DNA from: JBMNCR01 sp049366695
GTDB taxonomy: Bacteria; Bacillota; Clostridia; Eubacteriales; Alkalibacteraceae
Direction of reading: 5' to 3'
Length of the DNA: 36,349 nucleotides
Assembly: GCA_049366695.1 (NCBI GenBank)
Contig: JBMNCR010000112.1
Span: 1 to 36,349 of the forward strand
A model generated the notes under the pieces. It saw nothing but the letters and a program-made list of their open reading frames with translations, searched no databases and was not told the DNA's origin. Of the stretch, positions 9,192 through 18,085 are shown piece after piece. Made by a program: the position numbers and the translations under genes. Numbering within the stretch: the stretch's first letter is position 1; each line of letters opens with the position of its first letter.

Positions 9192-9538
9192 TATATCTCA
9201 CACCCCCGCAACGTACTATATATTCAATATTATACACCATTAATAAATTTGATTATACTATATTATGTGTATTGTTATATTTTTTTTACTTTTTGATAAT
9301 AAATATAATATACTTATTTTATTTTTATTATTATTGAAATACGAGATCTGTAATAATTAGTCTTTCACATAAAAATACACAGCAGTAACTAAATCATAGC
9401 AACTAAAACTGCTAACAAATTTAAATATTCGTTTTTAAATAGCATACTTTATCAACAACTTTAATAGGCTCTTATCACTAAAAATAAATCACATTTTTAT
9501 TATCATAGCTTTTTGTTATTATTATATAATTTAGGCTC
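9192..9538. other. Non-coding gap between cdaA and the EAL-HDOD gene
   Basis: About 350 bases of AT-rich sequence. No gene, tRNA or riboswitch fold was recognised. It must contain the cdaA promoter and the end of the upstream transcript, but I see no clear terminator or -35/-10 pair. A 10-base word, TAGGCTCTTA, occurs twice (around 9467 and 9532). Confidence 0.5.
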
Positions 9539-10768
9539 TTAATAATAATTTTCCCACGAAGAAAAAATATCATTTACCCACTCTATTGATGCTTGATAAT
9601 AATTAAATATATTCCCTCCATCTATTTTTAATATATATAAATAATTATAAAAATCTTCCCATCTATTTTTTTCATATGATACAATTAGACTATGTATATA
9701 ATAATAATTATTTTTTTCCCCAAGCAATGCCTTTTTAGCTTTGTCAGATAAAGGTAATAAAGACAAAGCTTGATCTAAAGGTTTATCCAAAACTGCATCT
9801 ATTAAAGAAAACATTTCCATTAAAAAAACTTCATTTTCCTTAATATCCTTGTGATTTCGGAAAATCATTTCTCCAAATTTTGCACGCATTAAAGATAATC
9901 TTATCAACTCATCAGGTTTGTCTTTACACATATCATATAATAAAACTAGATAAATAAATTTCCTTATTTCATTAAAACCCAGCAATACAAGAGCATGCTT
10001 AATATCAGATATCTGTTCATTAAGATGAAATGCTGCAGAATTAATTAACCTTAATAATTTATACGTCAGCGAAATATCTTTATTAATTATTTCAGCAATC
10101 CTATCATATTCAGGTTCTGTTTTGTTTAATTCATTAATTACATGCAATGAATTCAATTTAAACATTGGGATATCTTTTTCAGTTGTAATTTGAGGTTTAC
10201 AGAAAAAATAACCTTGAAAATAATCATAACCCATATTAACAGCTTCATTAAATTCTTCTTGTGTTTCAACTCTTTCAGCTAACAATTCTTTACCAATGCT
10301 TTTCATTTCTTTTGCTATATCTTCTCTATCTATTAAACTATTTCTTAAAAAATCTACTTTCACAATATCTATATACTCTATTACGTTCTCAGGTAAATCT
10401 GTTTTCATTAATAAATAATCATCTAATACTATTTTGTATCCTGTATTCTTTAACTCTTTACATTTTTTTAGCAAATCAGTATTAGTAACAAAATCCTCAA
10501 TAATTTCTATTACAATACGATTTTTATCAAATAAGGTAGCAATGTCATAATTTAACAAGGTATCCGTAAATTTAATATAAGCACATTTATTATTTGTTAA
10601 TTTTTCTATTCCAATAGTAATAAAACTATTCATAATAACTGATGCAGATGCACTATCATAATTAATCATATCAAATCTATCGACTTGCCCAGTTCTATAA
10701 AATAACTCATAGCCAATAACATTTTTATGTCTATCGAAAATTGGTTGCCTTGCAACGTATACTTCCAT
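9539..10768 (-). CDS. EAL-HDOD signalling protein (YuxH type)
   Basis: This 409-residue protein has an N-terminal divergent EAL domain (about 1-195) and a C-terminal HDOD domain (about 200-385). Its opening, EVYVARQPIFD, and the phrases YELFYRTG, IVLDDY, VKVDFLR and AERVET are typical of the COG3434 family. The EAL signature is replaced by ELF and several metal-binding positions differ, so c-di-GMP hydrolysis is doubtful. Family members usually act as signal-binding scaffolds. I took the second of two tandem ATGs (10768). AGGTG lies 6 nt before it, and the GTG at 10777 is less well placed. It is a single gene with no partner nearby. Two direct repeats 21 bp apart lie about 70 bases upstream and could be regulator sites. 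Confidence 0.85.
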   Translation of the reverse strand: MEVYVARQPIFDRHKNVIGYELFYRTGQVDRFDMINYDSASASVIMNSFITIGIEKLTNNKCAYIKFTDTLLNYDIATLFDKNRIVIEIIEDFVTNTDLLKKCKELKNTGYKIVLDDYLLMKTDLPENVIEYIDIVKVDFLRNSLIDREDIAKEMKSIGKELLAERVETQEEFNEAVNMGYDYFQGYFFCKPQITTEKDIPMFKLNSLHVINELNKTEPEYDRIAEIINKDISLTYKLLRLINSAAFHLNEQISDIKHALVLLGFNEIRKFIYLVLLYDMCKDKPDELIRLSLMRAKFGEMIFRNHKDIKENEVFLMEMFSLIDAVLDKPLDQALSLLPLSDKAKKALLGEKNNYYYIHSLIVSYEKNRWEDFYNYLYILKIDGGNIFNYYQASIEWVNDIFSSWENYY

Positions 10769-10833
10769 CATTCTCACCTACAGTTAATTTATTTTATCAT
10801 ATAATTTATTCCACATCGTGTTTTTATGACCGT

Positions 10834-10868
10834 TTACGCATAAATACTAACCACTTACGCAAATACTA
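10834..10868. promoter_or_regulatory. Pair of direct repeats upstream of EAL-HDOD gene
   Basis: TTACGCATAAATACTA (10834-10849) and TTACGCAAATACTA (10855-10868) start 21 bp apart, two helical turns. This is the geometry expected for two regulator molecules bound on one DNA face. They lie 66-100 bases before the start codon. Their function is inferred only from sequence. Confidence 0.35.
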
Positions 10869-10920
10869 TTGATTTATAATTAAAAATAATTATAATAAGT
10901 TTAACAACATAATTATTGTT

Positions 10921-11028
10921 ATAAGCTTTAGTTCTATATTTCTCAATTTTGATTTCGATTGTTATTCAATACCCTAACTCTTTCTTTTTCAATTCTATAT
11001 TAAATATTAATTAGTAACTAAAGCTTAT
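10921..11028. repeat. 13-bp inverted repeat enclosing ~80 bases
   Basis: ATAAGCTTTAGTT (10921-10933) is perfectly repeated in inverted form at 11016-11028, with further partial match outside it. The enclosed sequence is AT-rich and non-coding. It could be a small non-autonomous element or a folded RNA; no target duplication was identified. Confidence 0.5.
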
Positions 11029-11151
11029 TAACTCTATTATAACTTACTTTTTCATTATAACATCTAACTATATAAATACAAATTCATATAAGAATAATAA
11101 AAAAATTGCTTTCCTAAAATAATCGGCAGGATTTCTTTAAAATTTACAAAG

Positions 11152-11206
11152 AAAATACCTTATAGGTTAGACTTTTTCTAATTGTCTACTCTATAGGGTA
11201 TATTTT
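11152..11206 (-). terminator. Terminator-like hairpin after lipoprotein gene
   Basis: ATACCTTATAG (11155-11165) pairs with CTATAGGGTAT (11191-11201) with one G-U pair. An inner AGAC/GTCT extends the stem. Flanking A and T runs give a U-tract on either strand. It lies 30 bases after the stop of the gene at 11236-11922. Confidence 0.7.
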
Positions 11207-11235
11207 AATATACTCGTAGTTTTATTTCATAACCC

Positions 11236-11922
11236 TTATTTAGTAAAAGCTCCTGTCAATTTTGAATTCAATTCTTCTTCTGGCATTGATGTAACAAAAT
11301 TTTCAAAAATTTCTTCCCCATCATTATTAATACTAATCCTTTCATATTTATTATTTTCTTCATTTAAAGTAAACTTCCCATAAACTGAACTTACAATCAT
11401 ATACGAGTCTGTTGGAAGAGGTTCAACATTATAAAATAAATATAACAATACTTTTTGTCCTTTTTGAGAATGTGGAGCATTAAAAAAACGGAAATCTACA
11501 ATGCCATTATTAATTTGATCTTCAGTTAAGTTTTCTTCACTAAAATCTGATTTAGATTTAAGTTCATTTCGTATATCTGTATATTTAACATACCCACCAT
11601 CTTCATATACTTTTATTGTTTTTTTCCCTTTATTCCCTTTGTAAAATTGCTCTACATCTATTGTAAGGATTGAGTATGAGCATCCATTAATATATACATA
11701 CTCAACATCCGTTATATTACCTTTTACAATTGCTTCAACAGCATCACTTTTATTATACTCATCAATCGTTCCATATAATTGTTTGAGTGCTGCATCCGCA
11801 TCTAAAGAAAACAATACATCGTTATTCTCTTTAGTCGTTTCTTTTGAAGATTTCTCACTACATCCAGTAAAAGATATAAATATTATAAATATACACAAGA
11901 TTAATATTGCTTTTTTTTTCAT
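11236..11922 (-). CDS. Lipoprotein of unknown function
   Basis: This 228-residue precursor has a type II signal peptide: a KKK start, a hydrophobic core, and a lipobox ending FTGC with Cys21 as the lipidation site. A short Ser/Lys/Glu/Thr-rich linker follows, then a soluble domain exposed outside the membrane. The domain is acidic, with segments such as SILTIDVEQFYKG followed by a YEDGG turn, suggesting a mainly β fold. I do not recognise a family. GGGAGAG lies about 10 nt upstream of the ATG. It is immediately downstream of the metalloprotease pseudogene on the same strand (about 25 bases between them) and may share its transcript, so it could be part of a secreted-protein pair. Confidence 0.75.
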   Translation of the reverse strand: MKKKAILILCIFIIFISFTGCSEKSSKETTKENNDVLFSLDADAALKQLYGTIDEYNKSDAVEAIVKGNITDVEYVYINGCSYSILTIDVEQFYKGNKGKKTIKVYEDGGYVKYTDIRNELKSKSDFSEENLTEDQINNGIVDFRFFNAPHSQKGQKVLLYLFYNVEPLPTDSYMIVSSVYGKFTLNEENNKYERISINNDGEEIFENFVTSMPEEELNSKLTGAFTK

Positions 11923-11946
11923 TTATTTTCTCTCCCAATTTCTATT

Positions 11947-12530
11947 TTAATATAAATAATTAATTCCATTTAAATCATCTGTTTGTGCTCGTGTTATGTT
12001 CGCAGTACAGAATGCAATGTCATACCCCGCATTCATGAATTTGTACCTGCATGAGCTAATCCCATTACGTGACCCATCTCGTGGGCAATTACTGCTTTTT
12101 CTTTACTTGAAGATAAACTAGCAAAATCACCATCTAATAAAATTTTCCCCCATACCCAATTTGCTGTACTGGGATTAATTTCATTATTATGATGATACAT
12201 AAGTGTATATCCCCACCATGAATTGACAGTTGATACTTTGTATATATCCATTCTACTACTAGATTTAGTTGATGTTCTTCTATAAGATATAGGTGTTGTT
12301 ATACCCATAGGACCTGTAGTGTATATCCACTCACTCATTGCATTATTAATAGTAGTGGTATGACTTGAAGCAGTACTACTAATCCAATAGTATTGACGAT
12401 TACTCCCATAATTACCTACTCCTTATATTAATTTATGACCATTGAATGTATTATACGCTAGTGTTGTTGACGTTTCTATATTAAATATCAAGATCATACA
12501 CAAAAATATTTTAATTACTTTGTTTTTCAT
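11947..12530 (-). pseudogene. Matrixin-like secreted zinc metalloprotease, broken
   Basis: The reading starts at ATG 12530 (GGAGG 9 nt upstream) with a signal peptide of about 25 residues. It hits an in-frame TAA at 12423-12425 (codon 36), then stays open in the same frame to 12033. The middle segment ends in HEMGHVMGLAHAGTNS, carrying the zinc-binding HExGHxxGxxH motif of metzincins. Translation then stops at TGA 12033-12035, but the overlapping frame from 12036 continues MNAGYDIAFC... and ends ...TDDLNGINYLY at 11947. This supplies the expected Met-turn and the usual C-terminal helix of bacterial matrixins. The gene therefore has one nonsense codon and one single-base frameshift. Restored, it would be about 190 residues. 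The 101-residue open segment (12033-12338) on its own lacks a signal peptide and Met-turn, so it is unlikely to be functional. Two sequencing errors are an alternative explanation. Confidence 0.82.
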
Positions 12531-13058
12531 TTCATCATTCCTCCATATGTATAAATTTGAAATAATTTTATTTACATTTATATTCTATTGCTCCTTTCTT
12601 ATATTTTAATACATATTATGTTATTGTTTGTTTTTGTTACATCATATTGGTAATGATACTATTATATTCATTTTTACCATTTTATAGTTTTTTTTGGAGA
12701 CTTGTCAATGACTAAGAATTTTTATTAAAAAGCACTTATGAAAATAATATTAATATTAATAAAAACTTTTAAATTACTGTCGAAATTGTTTACTTTAATA
12801 AAAGCTAACTTTTATTGATATATTTTATAGAAATCCAAGAAGCAATAATTTTGTTTGTCTTATTATTTTCATAATAATGAAGTAAAAAATGCAAGAAAAA
12901 AAGCTATTGAATAATAACAATAGCCATTGGTAGTTTCCATATTAATAACAAAATGCAGTATCCACATTATTATCATATCATTTATACTAAGTTGCAGTCT
13001 AAATAATCAAAAGTAGAAATTATAAACTAAATTACCGCCGTGCACCGGTCTCTTTATT
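12531..13058. other. Non-coding gap between metalloprotease and pyc
   Basis: About 530 AT-rich bases containing the pyc terminator (12893-12924) and presumably the metalloprotease promoter. A second good ribosome-binding sequence (AAAGGAGC, near 12590-12597, minus strand) has no open frame after it. A short GC-rich patch occurs at about 13034-13050. No other gene was recognised. Confidence 0.5.
12893..12924 (-). terminator. Intrinsic terminator of pyc
   Basis: A 7-bp perfect stem (GCTATTG 12903-12909 / CAATAGC 12918-12924) is extended by A-T pairs. On the minus strand a run of T residues follows immediately. It lies about 135 bases beyond the pyc stop. Confidence 0.75.
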
Positions 13059-16000
13059 TTATTCATCAGTTTTTAAGGTTATCAACAACTCCCCGGATTG
13101 AACGGATTGACCGACATCTATAAAAACCTCGTCAACAATTCCATCAGTATTACTTACCACTTCTGTTTCCATTTTCATCGCTTCTATAATTGCCAAAGAC
13201 TGGTTTTTCACAACTTTATCACCTTCTTTGACCATTACATCTAACACTGTTCCTGGAATACTTGAACCTATATGAAGCGGATTATCCTTCTCTGCCTTAT
13301 TCATTGTTTCTTTATTTTGAGCTAAAAAGCTCTTCTTATCTTCAATGTATATATCTCTTCTAAATCCATCCACTTCAAATACTACACATCTATATCCTTG
13401 TTCATTGATATTTCCGATTTCAACTAGTTTTATTACATAGCTTTTACCTGTATCTATGCCAATTTGCGCAGTTTCCCCGACTTTTAATCCATGGAAAAAC
13501 ACATCACTTTCCATACGCATATATTCATCATACTTATTAACGTGATCAATGTAATCCCTAAAAACCTTTGGATATAAAGCTGCTGAAATCGCGTCTCTTT
13601 CATCTAAATCTATATCATTATTATCTTTATATTCATTTTTTATTTCTTGTATGTCTACATCTTCCAATAGTGTTCCAGGTCTAACTGTAATAGGTTTTTC
13701 ACCTTTAAGTATCATTTTTTGTAATTCTTTGTTGAATCCACCTTCTGGTTGACCTATCATGCCCTTGAAAAAATCTACAACTGAATCTGGAAATGACAAA
13801 TCTTTTCCTACTTCATATATATTCTTTTTATTCAAATCGTTTTGCACCATAAAAATTGCCATATCACCAACTGATTTTGAAGATGGCGTTACCTTAACGA
13901 TATCTCCAAACAATTCATTTGCTTCCATGTATTTTTCTTTCACTTCAGTAAATTTATGTCCTAAGCCAAAACTCTCAACTTGCGCTTTCATATTTGAGTA
14001 TTGACCACCTGGAATCTCATATTTATATATCTCAGCGGTTCCTGACTTTAATCCTGACTCAAAATCAGAATAAACATCTCTAACAACAGTCCAATAATCA
14101 GCAATTAATTGTAAACTGTCTAAATCAAATCCTGTCTCTCTTGTTGTATTTTCCACTGCTGCTACAATAGAGTTTAATGCTGGCTGACTAGTTAAACCAC
14201 TCATTCCATTAAAAGCAGTATCAACTATATCTACTCCTGCCATAGTTGCCATCAAGAGTGTTGCAACTCCATTTCCTGAAGTGTCATGTGTATGAAGATG
14301 TATAGGCATATTCACTTCTTCTTTTAACGTTGTTATCAACTTATGCGCTGCTGCAGGCTTTAACAAAGCTGCCATATCTTTTATTCCTAGTATATGGGCT
14401 CCAGTTTTTTCAATTTCTTTAGCCATCTTTACATAATAATCTAAATTATATTTTTTTCTACTTTCATCCAAAATATCTCCAGTATAACACATGCATACTT
14501 CTGCAATCTTATTATGCTTTTGAACTTCTTCAATCGAAACTTTCATAGCTTCTAACCAGTTTAACGAATCAAATATTCGAAAAATGTCAATGCCAGAATT
14601 TGATGCCTCTTTAACAAATTTTCTTACTAAATTATCTGGATAATTTTTATATCCCACTGCATTTGACCCTCTCAACAACATTTGGAACATAATATTTGGA
14701 ATTCTTTGTCTTAGTTCATCCAATCTTTTCCACGGGGATTCTTTTAAGTATCTATAACTCACATCAAAAGTAGCACCGCCCCACATTTCTAGTGAGAACA
14801 AATCATTTGCTAATACTGAAGTTGCTTTAGCAATTTTTATCATATCCCTACTTCTCATCCTAGTAGCAAGTAATGATTGATGTGCATCTCTCATAGTCGT
14901 ATCTGTCAATAATAATTTTTTCTGAGACTTTATCCAATCCACAATTCCCTGTGGTCCTTTTTCATCTAAAATTTGCTTCGTACCATATAATTTTTTATCA
15001 CTTGGAAGTTTTGGAACTAATGGTTTATCATAATCTTTTTTATTTCCAAGGGTTTCATTTACTATTTTTTCACCTAAATAATTTAATAATTTTTTCTCAT
15101 CATTTTCGCGAGATTCAAGTTTAAATAACTCGTCATGATTATCAATAAAATTAGTATCACATTGACCTTCAATAAAAGTAGGGTGTTCTAGTACATTTAT
15201 TAAAAAATCTTTATTGGTTTTAACTCCTTCAATCTCATGTTCTTTAATGGCTCGAACAGCCTTTCGACGAGCATTTTCAAAATCCCTTCCAAAAGTTGTT
15301 GTTTTTACTAACAAACTATCATAATATGGAGATATAAACGCTCCTGTAAACCCATTTCCTGCGTCTAACCTAACTCCAAATCCAGATCCGGTTCTGTATT
15401 TTTCTAATTTTCCCGTATCTGGCATAAAATTATTCTGAGGATCCTCCGTTGTAATCCTACATTGTATAGCTGAACCTACCATTTTTATGTCTTCTTGACT
15501 ACTAATTCCTATCTCTCGTGAATCAAGCTTATATCCTTCAGCTATTAATATTTGAGTTTGAACTAGATCAATACCAGTAACCATTTCTGTTACTGTATGT
15601 TCCACTTGAATTCTCGGGTTCATTTCAATAAAATAGTGATCTCCTTTTTTATCAACTAAAAATTCTATAGTTCCAGCGTTTCTGTAGTCAACTGACTTAG
15701 CAATCCTTAATGCATCGTTACAAATTTTTTCTCTTTGTTCACTTGAAATACTTTTTGAAGGTGTAAATTCGATAATTTTTTGATGTCGTCTTTGAATCGA
15801 ACAATCCCTTTCAAACAAATGTACAACATTTCCATATTTATCACCTAGTATTTGTACTTCTATATGTTTTGGATTCTCAATATACTTCTCAATAAATATA
15901 TCACCATTTCCAAAAGCTTTTTTCGCTTCACTTTGTGCTGATTTAAACTCCTTTAATAAATTCTCTTCACTTCTAACTATTCTCATACCACGACCACCAC

Positions 16001-16496
16001 CACCAGCGGCAGCTTTCAACATTATTGGATACCCTGCTATTTTTGCAAATTCCACAGCTTCTGCATTGGAACGTATCGGCTTTTCAACTCCAGGTATTGT
16101 AGGTACGCCAATCTTATTTGCTAAAATTTTTGATTGAATTTTATCGCCTAATTGCTTCATCATTTCATTTGATGGTCCAATGAATTCAATGCCAGCTTCC
16201 TCACATTTCCTAGCAAATTCTGCGTTCTCAGACAAAAACCCATATCCTGGATGTATTGCATCAACATTTTTCTTTTTTGCTAAACTAATTATTTTATCCA
16301 TATTCAGATATGCATCAACAGGTCCTCTGTGATCTTCAATAAGATAAGCCTCGTCTGCTTTTCTTCTAAATAAAGAAAGTTTATCTTCTTCTGCATAAAT
16401 TGAAACAGTAGTAATTCCTAATTCTTGACATGCTCTAATTATTCTAATAGCAATTTCGCCTCTATTTGCAATAAGAACTTTGCTAATTTTTTTCAT
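13059..16496 (-). CDS. pyc: Pyruvate carboxylase
   Basis: This biotin enzyme makes oxaloacetate from pyruvate, bicarbonate and ATP, replenishing the TCA branch for aspartate and glutamate synthesis. At 1145 residues it is the full single-chain form. The biotin carboxylase domain occupies about 1-450 (glycine-rich ATP loop AAAGGGGRGM around 162-171; EMNPRIQVEHTVTE further on). The carboxyltransferase begins near 530 with TDTTMRDAHQSLLATRMR and contains the metal-binding HLHTHD. The C-terminal biotinyl domain carries EAMKMET with biotinylated Lys1108. GGGGGTTGAAAA precedes the ATG. It lies 61 bases after the small membrane protein gene in the aro run and may be cotranscribed with it. I see no biotin or other riboswitch upstream. 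Confidence 0.97.
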   Translation of the reverse strand: MKKISKVLIANRGEIAIRIIRACQELGITTVSIYAEEDKLSLFRRKADEAYLIEDHRGPVDAYLNMDKIISLAKKKNVDAIHPGYGFLSENAEFARKCEEAGIEFIGPSNEMMKQLGDKIQSKILANKIGVPTIPGVEKPIRSNAEAVEFAKIAGYPIMLKAAAGGGGRGMRIVRSEENLLKEFKSAQSEAKKAFGNGDIFIEKYIENPKHIEVQILGDKYGNVVHLFERDCSIQRRHQKIIEFTPSKSISSEQREKICNDALRIAKSVDYRNAGTIEFLVDKKGDHYFIEMNPRIQVEHTVTEMVTGIDLVQTQILIAEGYKLDSREIGISSQEDIKMVGSAIQCRITTEDPQNNFMPDTGKLEKYRTGSGFGVRLDAGNGFTGAFISPYYDSLLVKTTTFGRDFENARRKAVRAIKEHEIEGVKTNKDFLINVLEHPTFIEGQCDTNFIDNHDELFKLESRENDEKKLLNYLGEKIVNETLGNKKDYDKPLVPKLPSDKKLYGTKQILDEKGPQGIVDWIKSQKKLLLTDTTMRDAHQSLLATRMRSRDMIKIAKATSVLANDLFSLEMWGGATFDVSYRYLKESPWKRLDELRQRIPNIMFQMLLRGSNAVGYKNYPDNLVRKFVKEASNSGIDIFRIFDSLNWLEAMKVSIEEVQKHNKIAEVCMCYTGDILDESRKKYNLDYYVKMAKEIEKTGAHILGIKDMAALLKPAAAHKLITTLKEEVNMPIHLHTHDTSGNGVATLLMATMAGVDIVDTAFNGMSGLTSQPALNSIVAAVENTTRETGFDLDSLQLIADYWTVVRDVYSDFESGLKSGTAEIYKYEIPGGQYSNMKAQVESFGLGHKFTEVKEKYMEANELFGDIVKVTPSSKSVGDMAIFMVQNDLNKKNIYEVGKDLSFPDSVVDFFKGMIGQPEGGFNKELQKMILKGEKPITVRPGTLLEDVDIQEIKNEYKDNNDIDLDERDAISAALYPKVFRDYIDHVNKYDEYMRMESDVFFHGLKVGETAQIGIDTGKSYVIKLVEIGNINEQGYRCVVFEVDGFRRDIYIEDKKSFLAQNKETMNKAEKDNPLHIGSSIPGTVLDVMVKEGDKVVKNQSLAIIEAMKMETEVVSNTDGIVDEVFIDVGQSVQSGELLITLKTDE

Positions 16497-16557
16497 TTTT
16501 CAACCCCCAAAAAAATATTATTCCTTTCATTTTATCAAATTTTTAGTATTAAATCCA

Positions 16558-16716
16558 TCATTTTTTATTATTTAATTCTTCTTTACTTTGAGTAAAGTCA
16601 TATTTTTTATTATAATGTTTCTTCATATTTTCACTATTATAGAACAAATTTGCTGTTCTTTTTACCACTAAATATCCGAATATTAATATAATAAAAACAA
16701 TAATAAATTGTTCCAT
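16558..16716 (-). CDS. 52-residue single-pass membrane protein
   Basis: This short gene starts at ATG 16716, two bases after the stop of the chorismate mutase gene, with AAGGA inside the end of that gene. It ends with TGA at 16558-16560. The N-terminal half (MEQFIIVFIILIFGYLVVKR) is one membrane helix. The C-terminal half is hydrophilic and lysine-rich, ending ELNNKK. Coupled translation and a well-spaced RBS argue that it is real, although it is too short for usual gene-length cutoffs. I recognise no family. It sits between the chorismate pathway genes and pyc, which gives no functional clue beyond cotranscription. Confidence 0.6.
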   Translation of the reverse strand: MEQFIIVFIILIFGYLVVKRTANLFYNSENMKKHYNKKYDFTQSKEELNNKK

Positions 16717-16718
16717 TG

Positions 16719-16991
16719 CTAATTTTCCTTTTCAAATAAAACTTTTTGTATCTTTTTGCTTATAATCATTATGCAATTCATAAATTCACTTACATAAACC
16801 CTATGTTTTTTTGCTTTTTCTATGTTTTTTTCCAATACTTCCCTTTCTCTTTCTTCGTCAAATATAGGAATACAATTATTTTTCTTGTATTCGGCAATTT
16901 CCTGGGAAATATCCATTCTTCTTTCAAATAATTCTATTAATCTAGTATCTATTTTGTCGATTTCACTTCTTAAACATTCTAATTTATTCAT
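16719..16991 (-). CDS. Chorismate mutase, AroQ class
   Basis: The enzyme rearranges chorismate to prephenate, the first committed step to phenylalanine and tyrosine. This 90-residue all-helical monofunctional form shows the AroQ pattern: LRSEIDKIDTRLIELFERR at 7-25 with the conserved Arg, then AEYKK and PIFDEEREREVLE with the active-site Arg and Glu positions. It is the size of free-standing AroQ enzymes, with no fused dehydratase or DAHP synthase domain. Its ATG overlaps the aroC stop in an ATGA arrangement, and the next small gene begins two bases after its stop, so it is in the middle of a coupled operon. Neither prephenate dehydratase nor prephenate dehydrogenase is present in this window. 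Confidence 0.88.
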   Translation of the reverse strand: MNKLECLRSEIDKIDTRLIELFERRMDISQEIAEYKKNNCIPIFDEEREREVLEKNIEKAKKHRVYVSEFMNCIMIISKKIQKVLFEKEN

Positions 16992-18085
16992 ATTATACCC
17001 TCCATTTGTAGAAGATAATCAAATATAGTAATAGCAGCACAGCTTTCTATTACAGGCAAAGCTCTTGGCACGATACACGGGTCATGTCTTCCCTTTATGC
17101 CCAATGTATCATCTTTTTTCTTGTAAATATTTACTGTCTTTTGTTCTTTTGATATCGAAGGTGTTGGCTTAATAGCAACGTTAAATATTACTGGCATGCC
17201 ATTAGTTATCCCACCTAATATCCCTCCGTTATTATTTGTATAGGTTTTCACTAAATCATTAGAATAAAACATTTCGTCATTTGCTTGGGATCCCTTTATT
17301 CTTGTTATATCAAAACCCTTTCCAAATTCTAAACCTTTTACAGCAGGTACTGAAAATATTAAGTGTGCCAACGAACTTTCAAATGATTCAAAAAAAGGTG
17401 CTCCCAGTCCAGTAGGAACATTCATGCAAAAGCACTGAATCACACCTCCAGTAGAGTCTCCTTCTGTCTTAGCGTCAAGAATATACTTCTCCATTTCAAT
17501 GCCTTTTTCTTCATTTATAGTTGGTATCTTCTTTAGTTTGAATGATTCAACAATATCAGCTTTGAGTTCAGTATTTAATTCTATCTGTTCATCAATTATT
17601 GTACCAATGCTTTTTACTCTGCTTCCAATAATAATACCTTGTTTTGCTTTTATGTATTGTTTAGCAACAGATCCAATAAATACTAAAGGTGCAGTTAACC
17701 TACCTGAAAAATGCCCACCACCTCTGTAATCATTATACCCGTTGTATTTAACATTTCCTGTATAATCTGCATGACCTGGACGCATTAATTTTTTCAATTC
17801 ATCATAATCCTTTGAACGATTATTTGTATTTCTAATAATAAAAGCCAAAGGAGTTCCAGTCGTATGTCCTTGAAAATATCCACTTAGTATTTCAAATGAA
17901 TCCTTCTCATTTCTCGTTGTTGATAAATTGTTTTTCCCCGGTGCTCTTCTTGCCATTTCAAAGTTTATTTCATCTAAGTCTAAATGTATGCCTGCAGGAA
18001 TACCGTCTAACACACCACCAATTGCGCTACTGTGAGACTCTCCAAATATAGATATCTTAAAATTATTCCCCCATATCGAGCTCAT
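16988..18085 (-). CDS. aroC: Chorismate synthase
   Basis: The enzyme converts 5-enolpyruvylshikimate 3-phosphate to chorismate using reduced FMN, the seventh shikimate step. This 365-residue protein has the family hallmarks: the FGESHS start with its catalytic His, ARRAPG, the RGGGHFSGRLTA segment, and the C-terminal GRHDPCIVPRA signature. The start overlaps the end of aroA by 23 bases and the stop overlaps the chorismate mutase start, so it is translationally coupled on both sides. No separate NADPH:FMN reductase domain is present, so this is the monofunctional type that relies on cellular reduced flavin. Confidence 0.96.
   Translation of the reverse strand: MSSIWGNNFKISIFGESHSSAIGGVLDGIPAGIHLDLDEINFEMARRAPGKNNLSTTRNEKDSFEILSGYFQGHTTGTPLAFIIRNTNNRSKDYDELKKLMRPGHADYTGNVKYNGYNDYRGGGHFSGRLTAPLVFIGSVAKQYIKAKQGIIIGSRVKSIGTIIDEQIELNTELKADIVESFKLKKIPTINEEKGIEMEKYILDAKTEGDSTGGVIQCFCMNVPTGLGAPFFESFESSLAHLIFSVPAVKGLEFGKGFDITRIKGSQANDEMFYSNDLVKTYTNNNGGILGGITNGMPVIFNVAIKPTPSISKEQKTVNIYKKKDDTLGIKGRHDPCIVPRALPVIESCAAITIFDYLLQMEGII

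Noticed and set aside
12033..12338. Intact 101-residue metalloprotease
   Set aside because: It has no signal peptide and no Met-turn. The matching N-terminal and C-terminal parts lie just outside it in the same or an adjacent frame, showing a broken gene.
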